64,000 nt of DNA, taken from positions 1,203,808 through 1,267,807 of the forward strand of contig CAJNOP010000021.1 of NCBI GenBank assembly GCA_905250075.1, written 5' to 3'. Below, in pieces: positions 14,801-30,080 of this stretch. The notes under the pieces are model-generated. The model made no database searches, had not been told where the DNA came from, and saw nothing but the letters and a program-made list of their open reading frames with translations. How positions within the stretch are numbered: position 1 is the stretch's first letter; each line of letters begins with the position of its first letter. Source of the stretch: Rotaria sp. Silwood1. Lineage: Eukaryota; Rotifera; Eurotatoria; Philodinida; Philodinidae. Made by a program: the position numbers and the translations under genes.

Positions 14801-17800
14801 TCCACTTGTTGTTTGTTCTTTTCGAAATATATAACGTAAACGTTGTAATAATGGACCATGTTTTGAACGAAATATACTGGCTATTAATTCAATTCGAGCA
14901 TGTGTTAATTGATCATCAATATATCTAAAGATCTTTATATAGTATTTCATATACAATATTAATTAACTAGGCGTTGAAACACCTTCTTTAAACATATTTC
15001 AAATTTAATCGGTTAACATTTGAAAATAAAGACTTGTCTTAAATAATAAGAAATTGTTTCTTATTAGTGATCTTTGCTTGCTAGAATTTTGACAGAACAT
15101 TAATTATAAATGAAATAATATTCATGACTATTACATCATAGATTAGGTATTTAATGCAATATTTCTTTTATCAAATTATAAAATAGATAATTACAGCAGA
15201 AATAATATGACTAGTTTACATTACATATGTAATCTATGAAGAGTCCTAACCATTCAAAACAAAAGTCCATTTTTGTGAAAAACATGAAAACTAAGATAAA
15301 TACATGGGAAGATAGCCCGTGGTTTAATCTTCTATCAATGACATAATATTTTTACTTGGCATCCCGTTTTTTTCCAAAAAATGCAATCATTTTTCTGCTC
15401 GAAAAATATTCTTTCTAATTGCGCATTTCAAAATTCTCGAAGGCGCTTCATTGCAGCCAATGGGTTTCGTTTTTGTTCGAAAAACCATGTTACAACACAG
15501 GGCATGATAAAGTTTGGTTTATGAATTAAGGTTTAGTACTACTATATAACACAGTATATCTATCTTTAGAGCGTCATTCGTTAAGACATTGAAATGCTCT
15601 TCTCTTCAAAACTCAGAATTTATTAAAAACAAAGAGCTCGGCCATGCCCTACATTCTGACATATTCTTTCAAACAAAAAAAGAAGGCCCACAATGGTTTT
15701 TGAGTTGTCAAACAAACTATTTTTAACCCTTGTTAGTTGAATGTCCCCTAAAACATTATGGCATAAGGCTGAAAATTTCATGCGATTTGAATATATCTGC
15801 GTCAAGATCGATTGTTGAGAAGAGGTAGTTTAACTCAAAGTATCAGTTACTGAAATCTAACGGAAAGATTTATACTTAAAAATCAAACTAATGTTTGATT
15901 TGTCATCATTCTAGTGAATTCTAATAAGGAGTTTTCTTTACAAACCAAACGATAAAGAATTTCTAGCTGCACAAAATCGTTAACTTTACTTTGGTTAAAT
16001 TAGTTTAACCTTGTCGATCTCAAATTTAAAAGTTTCACGCCTACGCAGCTTTTTACTGCAATATCGTATTATCTGCAGACAGTTATTAATTTACGTTAAA
16101 CCTTTATCCATTAAAGCTAGTGACAAAAATAAATTGTTTAATAAAAAAATAGATAGAAAGTTGCATGCTCTATGTTTTTACTAGGATACTTGTTAGACTG
16201 ATGGCGATAGAGTGTTTTCGATTAATGCAAATCTTCTCATATGATTCGAACCAAACAAAAACCGTTTGATATAGTATGCACTATACTGACAGTAGTTTGA
16301 TACTTAAACGGTTGAGTATCTTCTAGTTACTAATCTACTGCTATATACTGATAGTTATTCTCAAACTGGCAATCTGAGACCGGTCCTTATAAGTACTGTG
16401 GTATACCGGGGGTGCTGCAATCAAACTTGCGACATGAATTAATTCATATAAGCATATATGGACATCCTAAATCAATTATTACCTATAATAATATTCTGTT
16501 AATGGTGATGTTGATGTTAAATATTGATAAATATTATCCATACTAGGCACTGAAGTTATAGTATGTTGTCGTTTAGTTGGTATTTCAGGTGTTGTTGAAA
16601 ATGATGATGATGTTGACATACGTGAAGAATTTGATATAGTGGAATATTGATGTTTTAATGGTGTTTGACTTATTAAATAATATGATGAATTTGATGGAGA
16701 TGCACCAAATATATCTTTATGTTCATTACTTGATGTTGATGAAGGTGTTGGTGGACGAGATGCATTTATTGTTGCATTATCATTAAGTTTAGGTGCTGAT
16801 GAACATGATACATTTGGCCACATATGACATTGTGTACATGCCATAATACGACCAAGAACAAGGATTAAACGATTTATTTCGGAATTTAAATTAAACCAAG
16901 CTTGGTAAACAGTTAATTTTTCATAAAACATTCGTCCTTCTTTTGTACGTGAATCAAAACGTTTATCATATTGTTCAAGTGCAGCATAGGATGGAAAAAA
17001 TGATAAAATTTGATCCCATTTTAAAAATAATCTCTCTATTGATCTATCAACTTCATGACAATAATTTATATGAAATTCACTTAAATGACGACGTTGTATT
17101 GGTGAATTATCATGATAATGATGTGTGTGTTCAAAATCACAATGAGTAAATTCAAAATGAAATTCATCAAGATATTTTTTTCGTTTTTGTTCAATTGAAC
17201 GTTTTTCTAGTTCAATACCATTCTCATCAGATGGATTTATTCCATTAAAAAATCTTTTTAATTCATACCTATAAACAAGATACTTAATAAGTCTTGAGGC
17301 TAGAAAAAGTTTGTTTATATGCAAATAGGAACTCGTTTTTTCTAACTGAAATTCCAATAGTACTTTCGATAGCCGATAAAGTTCTCTATCACATTCACTT
17401 TATGTCGAAGTTCCGTAGCTAGACTTTGAGAGTTCTTTCATTAACAATACCATGTGAAAGAGTACAAAATTCTAAATACTATGAGAGATCACCAGGTTTT
17501 TATGATCGTCACTTACAGAGTTTCAAATATCACAAAAACCAAAATCTTTTTTCGACGATTTTTTTCTCATATTTGTCACTCTGTAAGGAAAAGTCTTACA
17601 AAACACGGTAACTCTCATATTATGATAAAGTCTTTGCTCTTTCAGATAGTACTGCTATAGCTAACTTGAAAAGTGTCTTTTGCCATCTGAAAAATATCGT
17701 GTGCAAGTTTTTAGAGAATTTTCCAACACAGTTCAAGTATGAAGCTTTAGTATAGAATGCAACTGAGAGAGAACTTATTTAGCTATGAAAAACACTAGTT

Positions 17801-19477
17801 GGATTTGAGTTAGACACTCGGTATCAAAGAAATAAAGTTAAAAATACCTTGCTATCATAATTTTGAACAATTCTCTATATAAGCTGAGAGTGATCATATT
17901 AGTCTTCCTAAAGACATTCTATTGCATGACGTCCTCTTTTGAAGTCCAAGAAAAATATAAACCATGAACCTTACGCACGGAAGGATACACACGATTAAAT
18001 TGCTTATGACGAATCTTGCGAATGAAATAATAAAAGCATGTTAACTATTTAATAATAGATGAGTCAAGAAAGGAACCATATTGTTGCTCAACTATACCTG
18101 TACACGCGCATTCCTTCACCCGCAAGACAGTTAATAAGAATTTGTTATTTCATGCACAATTTACTCGTGCCTATCTTTTGGGATTCCATATATTTTAAAA
18201 TACATATATTAATCAGCTTACACAAAAATCTTATTTAACTATCATGCTTGTATTCTAATCCACTTTTTATTATTTGGCTAAGCCTCTTAAAAACTTGATT
18301 AATTATTCTCTTTTTTCCATAATCATTACAAGTTATTATTATTATTATTTTCTGTTCTAGTTTTTGTTAGATTGTATCTTTAAGCTGTTTAAAACTTGGC
18401 AGTTATTCCTCTTGTACGTGTTTCTCTAGTGTTTGGTTAAAGGTAAGCAAATTTAGCATTAATATTTCGAGTTAAAACTCAATCCTTAAATAATTCATTA
18501 ATAATTGTCTTGCAATGTAATTTCTTTTGTTTGCTGTAAGTCTGCTCCGTCCTAAGATATAATATATTTTGCGAGACACTTTTGGAATCATTTTATTTTT
18601 AAGCAATAGTTTTTCTTTTTGTAACCATGAAATACGTTCTTTGTTTTATTAGATAATCTTATTCATCGATTTCCAACAATTTATAATCATATTCTCATGT
18701 TTATTTTATTTGTATTATTATAAGAGGCGATTTCATCGGAAAGATCGATATGAGTACTCAAAACTCATCTAAATTCATTTAATTAGGAGTTAATTCATGT
18801 TATTTGCATACAAGCTAATTTTACTATTGAGCTTCAATTATATCTTACCAAAGTGTTGTTGCATATTGTTTTCGTTTATCAGTATTTGTTGGATCATCAT
18901 TCATAATTATTGTGTTTGAATTTTGTGCTGATTCTAGACAATGTCGATAATATTCCATACATTCAGTTAATTGATGTCGACGAAATTCACCAATTGATCT
19001 TCTTCGACTGTTTGGATCGGTCCTATCATCCATTGTACGTGTTGGAGAAAAACATTTTCTGTCTCCACGTTGATTTGATTTTTTATCTTTTCCTGAATTC
19101 TTTTTTCGCTCTGGTCTTTGTGTTGATGATGTACGATCTCGATTATAAGTACTTGCCGGTGGTAATATAAAAAGTGATGAATGATTATCATTTATCGGAG
19201 GGGAATTTGGTTCAACTAAATTTGATGTTGATTTTGTTGAAACTTTTGATGATGATCCAGCACGTACATCATCACCCTCCGATGTTATATCATCAATAAT
19301 ATCATTTAATCGATCTGAATTAACACTACCTGATGGTCGCGCTGTTGAAGCTTCTGACTGATGTTGAAATTGAGGAGATACTTCACCAGATATAATAGGA
19401 CGAAGAGCAGTTGGATGAGGTTTTCGAGGTTGTTTCGGAAATTTATTATGACGTGATCGTCGCAAATGACCATCCAT
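5868..19477 (-). CDS. MAP3K4: MAP3K4 (MEKK4)-like protein with degraded kinase domain
   Basis: Nine exons join in frame to 1,697 residues: 19477-18849, 17268-16483, 14924-14635, 14565-14053, 13527-13432, 13371-12868, 11058-10331, 8487-7833 and 6760-5868. Human MAP3K4 is about 1,600 residues and activates p38/JNK through MKK3/4/6. The long N-terminal half carries MEKK4-family blocks such as HLPSLYPQYVFL, and the region before the kinase (WLLPGIHFLRYICSL) also aligns. The kinase domain covers about 1385-1697. The ATP Lys (Lys1415), HRD (1544-1546), Asn1551 and APE (1599-1601) are kept. The glycine loop reads SRGQYA, the alpha-C Glu position is Gln1433, and DFG reads DVN (1566-1568). A Ser-rich insert of about 35 residues sits after the hinge. 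Introns of 0.5-1.9 kb hold repeats. A splice acceptor lies 4 nt before the ATG, 168 bp after the PRMT stop. Assignment of the first exon rests on frame continuity. Confidence 0.82.
6763..7830. other. MAP3K4 intron 8 (about 1.07 kb)
   Basis: The intron splits the glycine-loop exon from the rest of the kinase domain. No coding similarity or repeat with clear ends was seen. Confidence 0.5.
8490..10328. other. MAP3K4 intron 7 (about 1.84 kb)
   Basis: Non-coding AT-rich sequence between two exons that join in phase 0. No gene or element ends were recognised. Confidence 0.5.
11867..12198. mobile_element. foldback/MITE-like element in MAP3K4 intron
   Basis: The left end GTTAGCAGTCGAATTGCATT (from 11871, continuing into TGTTTCAAA) has its inverted counterpart ending at 12189, whose complement begins GTTAGCAGTCGATTTAGATT. 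The two arms match at roughly 24 of 28 positions, and similarity fades outward for about 8 bp. The interior of about 270 bp has no ORF. A short non-autonomous DNA transposon is likely. I could not define a target-site duplication, so the ends are approximate. Confidence 0.6.
13640..13803. repeat. short interspersed repeat, copy A (MAP3K4 intron)
   Basis: This segment matches 16255-16440 in another intron of the same gene. Both begin with AAAAACCGT. They share GTTTGATAC.TAAA.GGT, then CGGT.CTTATAAGTA with a following GGTATAC block, and end at GCGA.ATGAAT. Divergence looks like 25-35 percent, with small gaps. This is probably an old MITE family. The copy contains several CGGTATAC/GTATACCG-like palindromic pieces. 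Confidence 0.6.
14927..16480. other. MAP3K4 intron 2 (about 1.56 kb)
   Basis: Apart from repeat copy B at its 5' side in gene orientation, no coding sequence or element is recognised. The intron splits an Arg codon (AG|A). Confidence 0.5.
16255..16440. repeat. short interspersed repeat, copy B (MAP3K4 intron)
   Basis: Second copy of the repeat at 13640-13803, in the same orientation and about 2.6 kb away in a different intron. It shares the AAAAACCGT start, the central GTTTGATACTTAAACGG block and the CTTATAAGTACTGTGGTATA block. No ORF is present. Confidence 0.6.
17271..18846. other. MAP3K4 intron 1 (about 1.58 kb)
   Basis: Lies between the Ser/Arg-rich first exon and the rest of the gene. 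The join restores a Trp codon (TG|G). A short ATT microsatellite is near 18335-18350. No other feature is recognised. Confidence 0.5.
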
Positions 19478-19645
19478 TTATCTAGAACAAAACAAAAAAA
19501 AACAAGAAAAGCATTCTTTATGGGATGGTCAAAGTCTCTTCTACTGAATAAGTTTCATTTAAGTATATAACATCTATGAGTTTAATAATCATGCATTAAA
19601 AACAAAAAAAACATGCTGAGAAAAAAAAACAATTCAATGAACGTT

Positions 19646-22038
19646 CTATTCTACAATATTTTCTTCATTATATTTGTCAATAATTGTTTTTATTAATTTG
19701 CATCTGTCACGATCACATGAACATGGAATAGGATGTTCGCCTGATTCATTACTATCATTATCCGAGTCACTCGAAGTACTATCGCTTGTTGTATCCATTG
19801 TTTCATTTTCAGATATCCTACGTTTATCTGATGACATTGTTGATGAACGTCTTCGGCGTCGTCTTTTTGTATCCGATTGATTTGATAAATTTTCTTCTTG
19901 ATTTTTTTCACTATTATTATGTAAATTTTCTTTGATTTTCTTAATTGATATTGTTAAATTATAATGTCTTCGATTTGTAGATGATTGTTTTAATTTAATA
20001 TTGACTGGTACAACATCATCTTTTAATGGATAAATATCTTCAGGTAAAAAAACAAGTGTTTGTTTCCAATGTGTTTTAGATGCATGTGGACTTGTTGTTA
20101 AACGTGTTGAACGTAATATAGATGAATTATTATTTGAAGAAAAATAACAATCAAACCAAAAACAAAAACCTGATATAATACATGTATTATCAATATAAAA
20201 TTCACAAAATGAACGCATGGAACGAAGTTCATCAACTCGTACAGTACGAAGATCAATTGATTGAATTAATTGAGCATCATGAACAAGTTGTGATGGTTCT
20301 ATTGTTTCAATAACACATTCACGAAGATCAGAATTTTTTATATGTTGACGAATAGGTGAAAAATTCAGGTCGAAATAATCATTCCACATTGTATTTAATT
20401 CAATACGTATATGTTGATCAATAAATGGAGCACAATACTAAAAATAAAATGAATATATTGAGTATAAAAATAATTAAGAAAAAATTATAATGCACTAACT
20501 AAATAAGCATGAGAAGGAAAAATAACAATTGATTCATTTTGTTCAGATGTATTATCATCATTTTGTAATGATGTATGAAGAAAATGATCACGAGCATATA
20601 TCACTGATTCAAGCATACTTTCATGAAAAAGATAAAAACCTAAATATAAAAATTTTGGGTACAAGAAACAATAAGATATTTTTTTTTTCTTTCGAAAAAG
20701 AAGTTTGAACATGGAATAGAATTTAATCTATTAGTTGAAATCGATAAGAATTGAAGAATATCATTGATATTAAATGAGGTATAATTCATACAAAATATCG
20801 ATGATAACAAAAAAAAAAAAACAAATGTAGAAGAACCTAATTTTTATTAGGTAGCTAACAAAAATTTATAATATCATAGAGAGAAATAAAACAAACACAA
20901 AAGTTTTTTGCATATATATGTTTTTCATATATCAATTTGATTTTTTAATAATATCACATATCGCATTGATGCTGGTTATAAGAAAGAATATCAATTACTA
21001 TATCCTGATGTCATACAAAGTCTTTGTCTATTTACCTATTATGAAAAAAGGATGTTTTTTTCTTTATTCGTTATTTTGAGAAATAAAGAATTCAATTATC
21101 TTTAGCTTATCAATATAATATTTATCGTATAAAGAAAAGGTAAAATAACACTCCTAATCAACTGATAAATTTTTCCATTTTCTAGTTGGTCTAGACTAGT
21201 ATCAACAAGTCACAATGATAATTTTGACTGTCAAGTATATCTTTTGTGAACCAGTTATTAAAATTATGAAAGGGAATAAAAGCACAAGAATGTGTCCGAT
21301 ATGACTGTTATGTTATAGCCTAGTTTTATGTACTCAATTTAATCGAATTAAAAGATCGTGGTTATTTTTGTTATGTCAAGCATAGTATAATATTTGTGAC
21401 TTAGAACAAAACCAAAATATGATATTTCGAAATTAACTTCATATATATACAATTTCTTATTTTAATAAAAGAAAGATATTCTCTGAAAAAGATTAGGATC
21501 GAAATACTAGCAACAAAATAAAGTAATTTGTTTATCTAATCGATACACTTTTCTAGTGATTAGAATCAAACAAGAGATTACTGTCTTATTTCTAAATATT
21601 CATAAAATCATACCCATCCATTCACTAATAATAATATCAATGTTTTCATCAAATTTTTCAATATCTTCAACACGTTTATTAATCACTTTTATACGATCAT
21701 GTAAACCATTGTATTTAATTAATTGTTCAGCTAAATCACATATTGTTGGACATGCATCAACAGCATAAACGAGATTAGCACCTGCTTTAGCAGCAAACAT
21801 ACTCAATATTCCTGTTCCAGATCCAACATCAAGTACAACCTAATGTTAAAAATTTATGCATCAAATATATTATCTTCATTTAGTAAATTACCTTATTTTC
21901 AAATAGCTTTTTATTATTCATAATTGCATCATAATAAGCACTAACACGTGGACGATCACGTAACATTAATTCATGAACTTGAAATTTATCATATGATTCA
22001 AAATATTCTTGATCATTAGTCATTTGTTCCGAATCCAT
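19646..22038 (-). CDS. type I protein arginine methyltransferase, PRMT6/PRMT2-like
   Basis: Four exons (22038-21892, 21839-21614, 20639-20500, 20437-19646) give 434 residues. The enzyme moves methyl groups from S-adenosylmethionine to arginine. It shows the N-terminal EYFESY motif, SAM motif I VLDVGSGTG (51-59), post-I VYAVDA, the double-E loop (Glu122 in SEWMG and Glu131 in FHESML) and the THW loop (293-295), so it should be active. The segment STSPHASKTHWKQTLVFL type fits PRMT6 best; PRMT2 remains possible. About 95 extra C-terminal residues follow the core: Asn/Glu-rich, then KRRRRRRS, an Asp/Ser tract and a PCSCDRDRC cluster not usual for the family. An unpaired acceptor sits 3 nt before the ATG. 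The PPR stop codon is only 117 bp upstream. Intron 2 is about 0.97 kb. Confidence 0.88.
20642..21612. other. PRMT intron 2 (about 0.97 kb)
   Basis: The intron interrupts the Gly codon of SEWMG. It is AT-rich, and no gene or element was recognised. Confidence 0.5.
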
Positions 22039-22155
22039 TATCTACAACAAGAAATCATTTTTCTTCTATTCTTCGAAAGAATAATTCTTTTTCATTTTTT
22101 TTTATTTTATTCTATTTTATTTTTTTTTTGAAACAAATAACAAAAGTTAATTTTA

Positions 22156-24832
22156 CTATTTATTAGATATCTTTAAAATTTCTTCTAATAATTTTTGTAT
22201 TTCAACATGATTTTGCCAGAGATTTTGTTTTAATATATCTTCTTGAACTTGTTTTGCTTTATCAATATTATTCATTTCTTTGATAGCTGTTAAAACAGTT
22301 AAATATGTTGGTATATCTGGTTGAATTTTACGTTGCATTTTCATTTGATCATATAATTGTGTAGTACGTTCCCAATTTTTTAATTGATTATAATGATTCA
22401 TAAGTGCAACATAGTTTGATATACTTGGTTCTTTAATTTGATTAAAATATTCTTCAGCTATTGTATAATCACCGGATGCAATATACATAGCTATAATTTG
22501 ATTCGATAATTCCTAAAACAAAATTCGTGCAACATTGATACAACATTATTAACATTAGGGGTCGGCCAGGCCCGCAAGTAGGACGGAATGGGACGAAAAA
22601 AAAATCGTCTCATAGAACTAGCTATCGCAAACTGAATCATGTGGGATAAGGCTACCTTTAATAATTTTGTCTCACATGAAATGAGATGCGACGAGAAGTT
22701 TTTCGTTATATCTCATTTATCTCATGCTACTTCACGCTCGTTAAATATTGAAAAGAAAATTTCTGAACATATATGTTGTTTCCAGTAATACTATGATATT
22801 TTATATCATTTAACTCTGTATTTCATAATTTTATTTATAACCAATTCCATATTTCGGCGAGAAAGATATCTATTTCAGAATGAGTGAGTTTTTTTTAATA
22901 AAAAAAAAGATTGTTGCAAAAGACTTTTGTCACATCTCATGTTGAGTCTTGAAATTGACCATCAGTTCCCAGTTCAAATTTCAGATCATATGAGTCAAAA
23001 AATCATTCGAACAGTCACTTTGATAGAAACTAATATCTTGTCCAGTTCAAGAAAATGAACTGTCCGAAAAATTGTTCGTCATTTCAGTAACAGAATCAAG
23101 GGTTTTTTTTAAACTCGGAACTGCCATTCTCAAAAATAGAATAAAAATTGTTCAGATAGCACAGTCTGATGAACTGAACTTGTCGACCTCTCGTTAGGAA
23201 TGAAACAATTTATAATAATGATCTTTTGTTTATTTTATTGAATCCAAATGCTTAGAAGAACTATTTTGAAATCTTGTGAACTAGTGTAGACACCAAAAGC
23301 AGTTATATACATCTTTTGTTGTATCACATACAACAATTTCAATTTTGAATTAATATATTTTTAATTTCTTTTTAATCTTAAGTGTATTTGTTGTTGTTAA
23401 ATGAAGAAATTAGTCGACATATTTTTCATTAGATCTAATCTATTCTTGGCATGTATGATGTTACTTCTCTTCATAAAGGTTCTATAAATAGAAAATTAAG
23501 TTCTCTAAAAGCCGTAGGAGATACTTCTGTCAGTCACAGAGATATTACCAGTGAAGATGTCTGTCATTGGTCGCATTTTTATATGCCTGAGAACAGATCA
23601 TAATTAATATGGTCTCTTTGTTATCTGATAAAAACTGACAATATGTTGTTATTCGAATATACAAAAATAAGTAATGCAATAAATCTTCTTGTTAATAATA
23701 GAAACAGATTTAGTTTAACTCCACATAAAAATACGGCTAAGACTTTTCTATCTTGAGTTTTAGAGAAAACTTGATAAAAATGAATAGCTAACCTTATTTT
23801 TCATGTAAGTTGATGTTTTTTGTTTTAATTCTTCATGTAATGCTTTGCCTTGTTCAAATGATTGAAGTTTAATACATGCTTGAAAAAATAACATATAAGA
23901 TACATTATTAGGTTTGACTTTATCCTTGTCACGCATTTCATAGAAAAGATCTATCGTGCGTTGAGGATATTGATGAGTATTATAAGCTCTACATATAAAA
24001 ACAAAACAACAAAAATGTTTTAGATATCTTTATCATGCCAGATTAAGAATGATTAGATCTTTATATATGAAAATTTTTGTAGAATTTCATAATAGATTAA
24101 ATTCAAACTTAACGATTTTATACCAACAAGACAAAAGAAATTTGTCTCGAAATAATTGAAACCTTTCGAAAAAGCTCTTATATAGTTTATTTATAGGTTA
24201 TTTTTCAATAAAAACGTTTAGATGTTTACTTAAATATCAAGACTTGAAATAACTATTTCTATGCTTAACTTACGTCATCAGTGCATTATAATCCACTACT
24301 GTTCGATTTTTAAATAAATCAAACATTTCTCGAGCACTATCCACATCACCACATTTCATATACATTTCCTTAATGAATAGAAAAGAAATGTATTTTTCTA
24401 TTTTCTAAAAGAAACATTAATAAATAATCTTACCATTAAAAGAGTTTGTATGCGACTATTATCTCGTACAGATGATTTATTAATAACTCGATGCATATAA
24501 TGTCCACTATCAACATCTTTGATATCTTTACATATTTCAAGCATACTAATATATGTAATATAATCGGGTTGAAATTGATATTTTCGTATACCGATCTCGA
24601 ATAATTTCAATGCATTTTTTTCTTCATTTCGCATACGATAGAATTTTAATTTTTTATTCCATTCAATTGTATTTTCTAATGGCAATTTTTCTAATTCATC
24701 ATTATTTTCAGTTTCAATTGCAGTTTTTTTATTTAATATATCTAATAGTCTTTGCGATTGATAACGACAGATAAATAGTCTTGAATCAATAAAAACTTTT
24801 AATGGACGACGAAGGAAATTTAGCATTGACAT
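22156..24832 (-). CDS. pentatricopeptide repeat (PPR) protein, PLS-like
   Basis: Four exons (24832-24434, 24368-24274, 23988-23793, 22512-22156) give 348 residues. PPR proteins are helical-repeat RNA-binding proteins, usually mitochondrial or plastid. The first about 30 residues are Arg/Lys/hydrophobic without acidic residues (MSMLNFLRRPLK), as in a mitochondrial presequence. Repeats follow in the order typical of plant PLS proteins: an L-like unit (YISMLEICKDIKDVDSGHYM), an S-like unit (MEMYMKCGDVDSAREMFD, then VVDYNALMT), a P-like unit ending VKPNNVSYMLFFQA, then further units (AMYIASGDYTIAEEYF, YVALMNHYNQLKNWE). No E or DYW editing domain is present at the C-terminus. The last intron is about 1.28 kb. 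The gene lies between KIAA0930 (stop 304 bp upstream) and the PRMT (start 117 bp downstream), same strand. Its target RNA cannot be told from sequence. Confidence 0.85.
22515..23790. other. PPR gene intron 3 with GC-richer repeat-like block
   Basis: Mostly AT-rich, but 22558-22740 is GC-richer and has short inverted pieces (GGCCAGGCC; TCTCATnnn/ATGAGA-type words). It may be a decayed element. No ends or target duplication were found. Confidence 0.35.
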
Positions 24833-25136
24833 GTCTATGTATTACTTCAACGTTAATAAAAAGACAAAATATAGAGAAAAAAAAAGAAAATATATAAACA
24901 TATATGTATATATAATTACTGTTATTTTTTTTTTTTTTGATAAATAAAAAACAAAAGTATGTGACTGAATAAATACACAAGACTATTGCACAAATATCTA
25001 ACATCAAAATTACACAACAAAAAACAAAAATAAAGAATAGAAGACAGAAATAAATGAATAGAAAAACATCGATGTTCACATTTATAATCATTCATGTATT
25101 TTGGATTTCATTAGACTTATTAATTAATTTTGATTA

Positions 25137-28086
<2,950 letters not shown>

Positions 28087-28528
28087 TCAATCTTATAAGC
28101 TATCCAATCCACTTTTAATAATTAACATGATAGATAGAAAGATATGTAAATTAGAAATAAAACTAATTGGTTTAAGATACTGCTAATAATAAAATAAATT
28201 TAAATAACCAATAAATTTTAATTACAAATAATAATAAAATTCTTGAAATAATAGTGATTAAATAGAAAAAAAATCTGTTATTTTTTATTCGAATGCATTT
28301 TTTCAAATCATCTATTCAATGTCGCTAGATGTATGTTGAATCATTTTATTTTTTTTTTCTATCGACAAGGAAAAAAAAACATGGCGTCATTATATTTCTC
28401 TTTACATCTTCTTCTTGTTTGATGATTATTATTTGTGTATTGTATTGATTATCAATGTGCCAATGATTATTTATATTAAAGTATAAAATTCATTAGGACA
28501 AAAAGTAAATTTGATTATTAACAATACA
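28087..28528. promoter_or_regulatory. shared divergent promoter region KIAA0930 / G-alpha-o
   Basis: The 442 bp separate the start codons of two oppositely oriented genes, so both promoters must overlap here unless further 5' exons exist. It is very AT-rich, with a pyrimidine/A-tract at 28340-28380. No defined factor site could be named. Confidence 0.4.
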
Positions 28529-30080
28529 ATGGGTTGTGCAACAAGTCAAGATGAAAAACGACAAAAAGAAGTATGTATATTTTTATTAAATTTGATATAT
28601 AAATATTTGATTTTTATTCTTGCAGAAGTTAATTATGAGTAAGATAGATAATTTTTGCCTTCTTTTATTAACATAACACAAGATTTAATTATAGTTTTGT
28701 TTTTCTAAAAATTATTAAATAACGCTTCTATTATTATGCATTAAATTTCGTTTTTTAAAATATAATTTCCTATATTTTTAGTACAGCAAAGCACTTGATC
28801 GATTAATAAAGGAAGATGCTGAGCGAGCAGCTAAAGATGTTAAACTCTTATTACTTGGTATGCAAAATAAAAACACAATTCCGTTGATTGAAGTTTAATT
28901 TTCGAAAAACTTTAGGTGCTGGTGAATCGGGTAAATCAACAATTGTTAAACAAATGCGTATTATTCATCAACATGGTTATACAAAAGAAGAATTTGAACA
29001 GTATCGTCCAGTTGTTTATTCAAATACAATTCAATCATTAGGCGCTATCATACGCGCTATGAATATGCTCAATATACAATTTGCGTCAGTTGAACGAGAA
29101 GCTGATGCTCAACGTGTACTTGAAGTTATACAACGTATGAAAGATACTGAACCATTTAATAGTGAATTGTTATCATCAATGGAACGTTTATGGGCTGATG
29201 CTGGTGTTCAGCAATGTTTTTTACGTAGTAATGAATATCAATTAAATGATTCGGCACAATATTTTCTTGATCAATTATATCGTATTGGTTCACCAGATTT
29301 TCTTCCTAATGAGCAAGATATATTACGAACACGTGTTAAAACAACAGGAATTGTTGAAATAAATTTTTCATTTAAAAATCTTAATTTTCGATTATTTGAT
29401 GTTGGTGGACAACGATCGGAAAGAAAGAAATGGTTTGTTAGATTATTTCGAAATTAAATATTATTCTATTTCGATATGTTTTGTTTCTATTCTTTTAATA
29501 GGATTCATTGTTTTGAAGATGTTACTGCTATTATATTTTGTGTAGCACTTTCAGAGTATGATCAAGTACTTTATGAAGATGAATCAACTAATCGTATGCA
29601 TGAATCTTTACGTCTATTTGATAGTATTTGTAATAATAAATGGTCTGTATTTTTTTTCTTGTTTAAAGCTTCGCATTACAAAAAAATATAATCATTTTTT
29701 TTTATTTTTTTCATATTGTATTATAGGTTTGTCTATACGGGCATAATATTATTTTTAAATAAAAAAGATTTATTCGAAGAAAAAATTAAACGTTCACCAT
29801 TAACACTTTGTTTTCGTGAGTATACCGGACCAAATGAATATGATCCAGCTGCTGAATATATTCAAGCACAATTTGTTGCAAAAAATAAATCAACACAAAA
29901 AGAAGTTTATTGTCATCATACATGTGCAACAGATACACAAAATGTACAATTTGTATTTGATGCTGTTACAGATGTAAGAATATATTTATTTATAATGAAA
30001 AACAAGTGTGTATGGTGCTTTCGTTTTTCCTTTAATAGGTCATTATTACATTGAATCTTCGTGGTTGTGGTTTATATTAA
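28529..30080 (+). CDS. GNAO1: G protein alpha-o subunit
   Basis: Six exons (28529-28570, 28782-28857, 28916-29432, 29502-29642, 29727-29973, 30039-30080) give exactly 354 residues, the normal Go length. The heterotrimeric G protein subunit couples receptors to ion channels and cyclase at the plasma membrane. Visible are Gly2/Cys3 for myristoylation and palmitoylation (MGCATS), P-loop GAGESGKST, switch [13 protein letters not shown]3 [13 protein letters not shown]4 FLNKKD, G5 [10 protein letters not shown] and the C-terminus RGCGLY, whose Cys is the pertussis-toxin site. GCGLY favours Go over Gi. The exon boundaries match the classical G-alpha-i/o positions as far as can be judged. All key residues are intact. 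Confidence 0.96.

Noticed and set aside
24786..25091. 101-codon open frame (-) upstream of the PPR gene
   Set aside because: Phe/Ile/Tyr-rich translation of an AT-rich gap. It overlaps the PPR start in another frame and lacks motifs.
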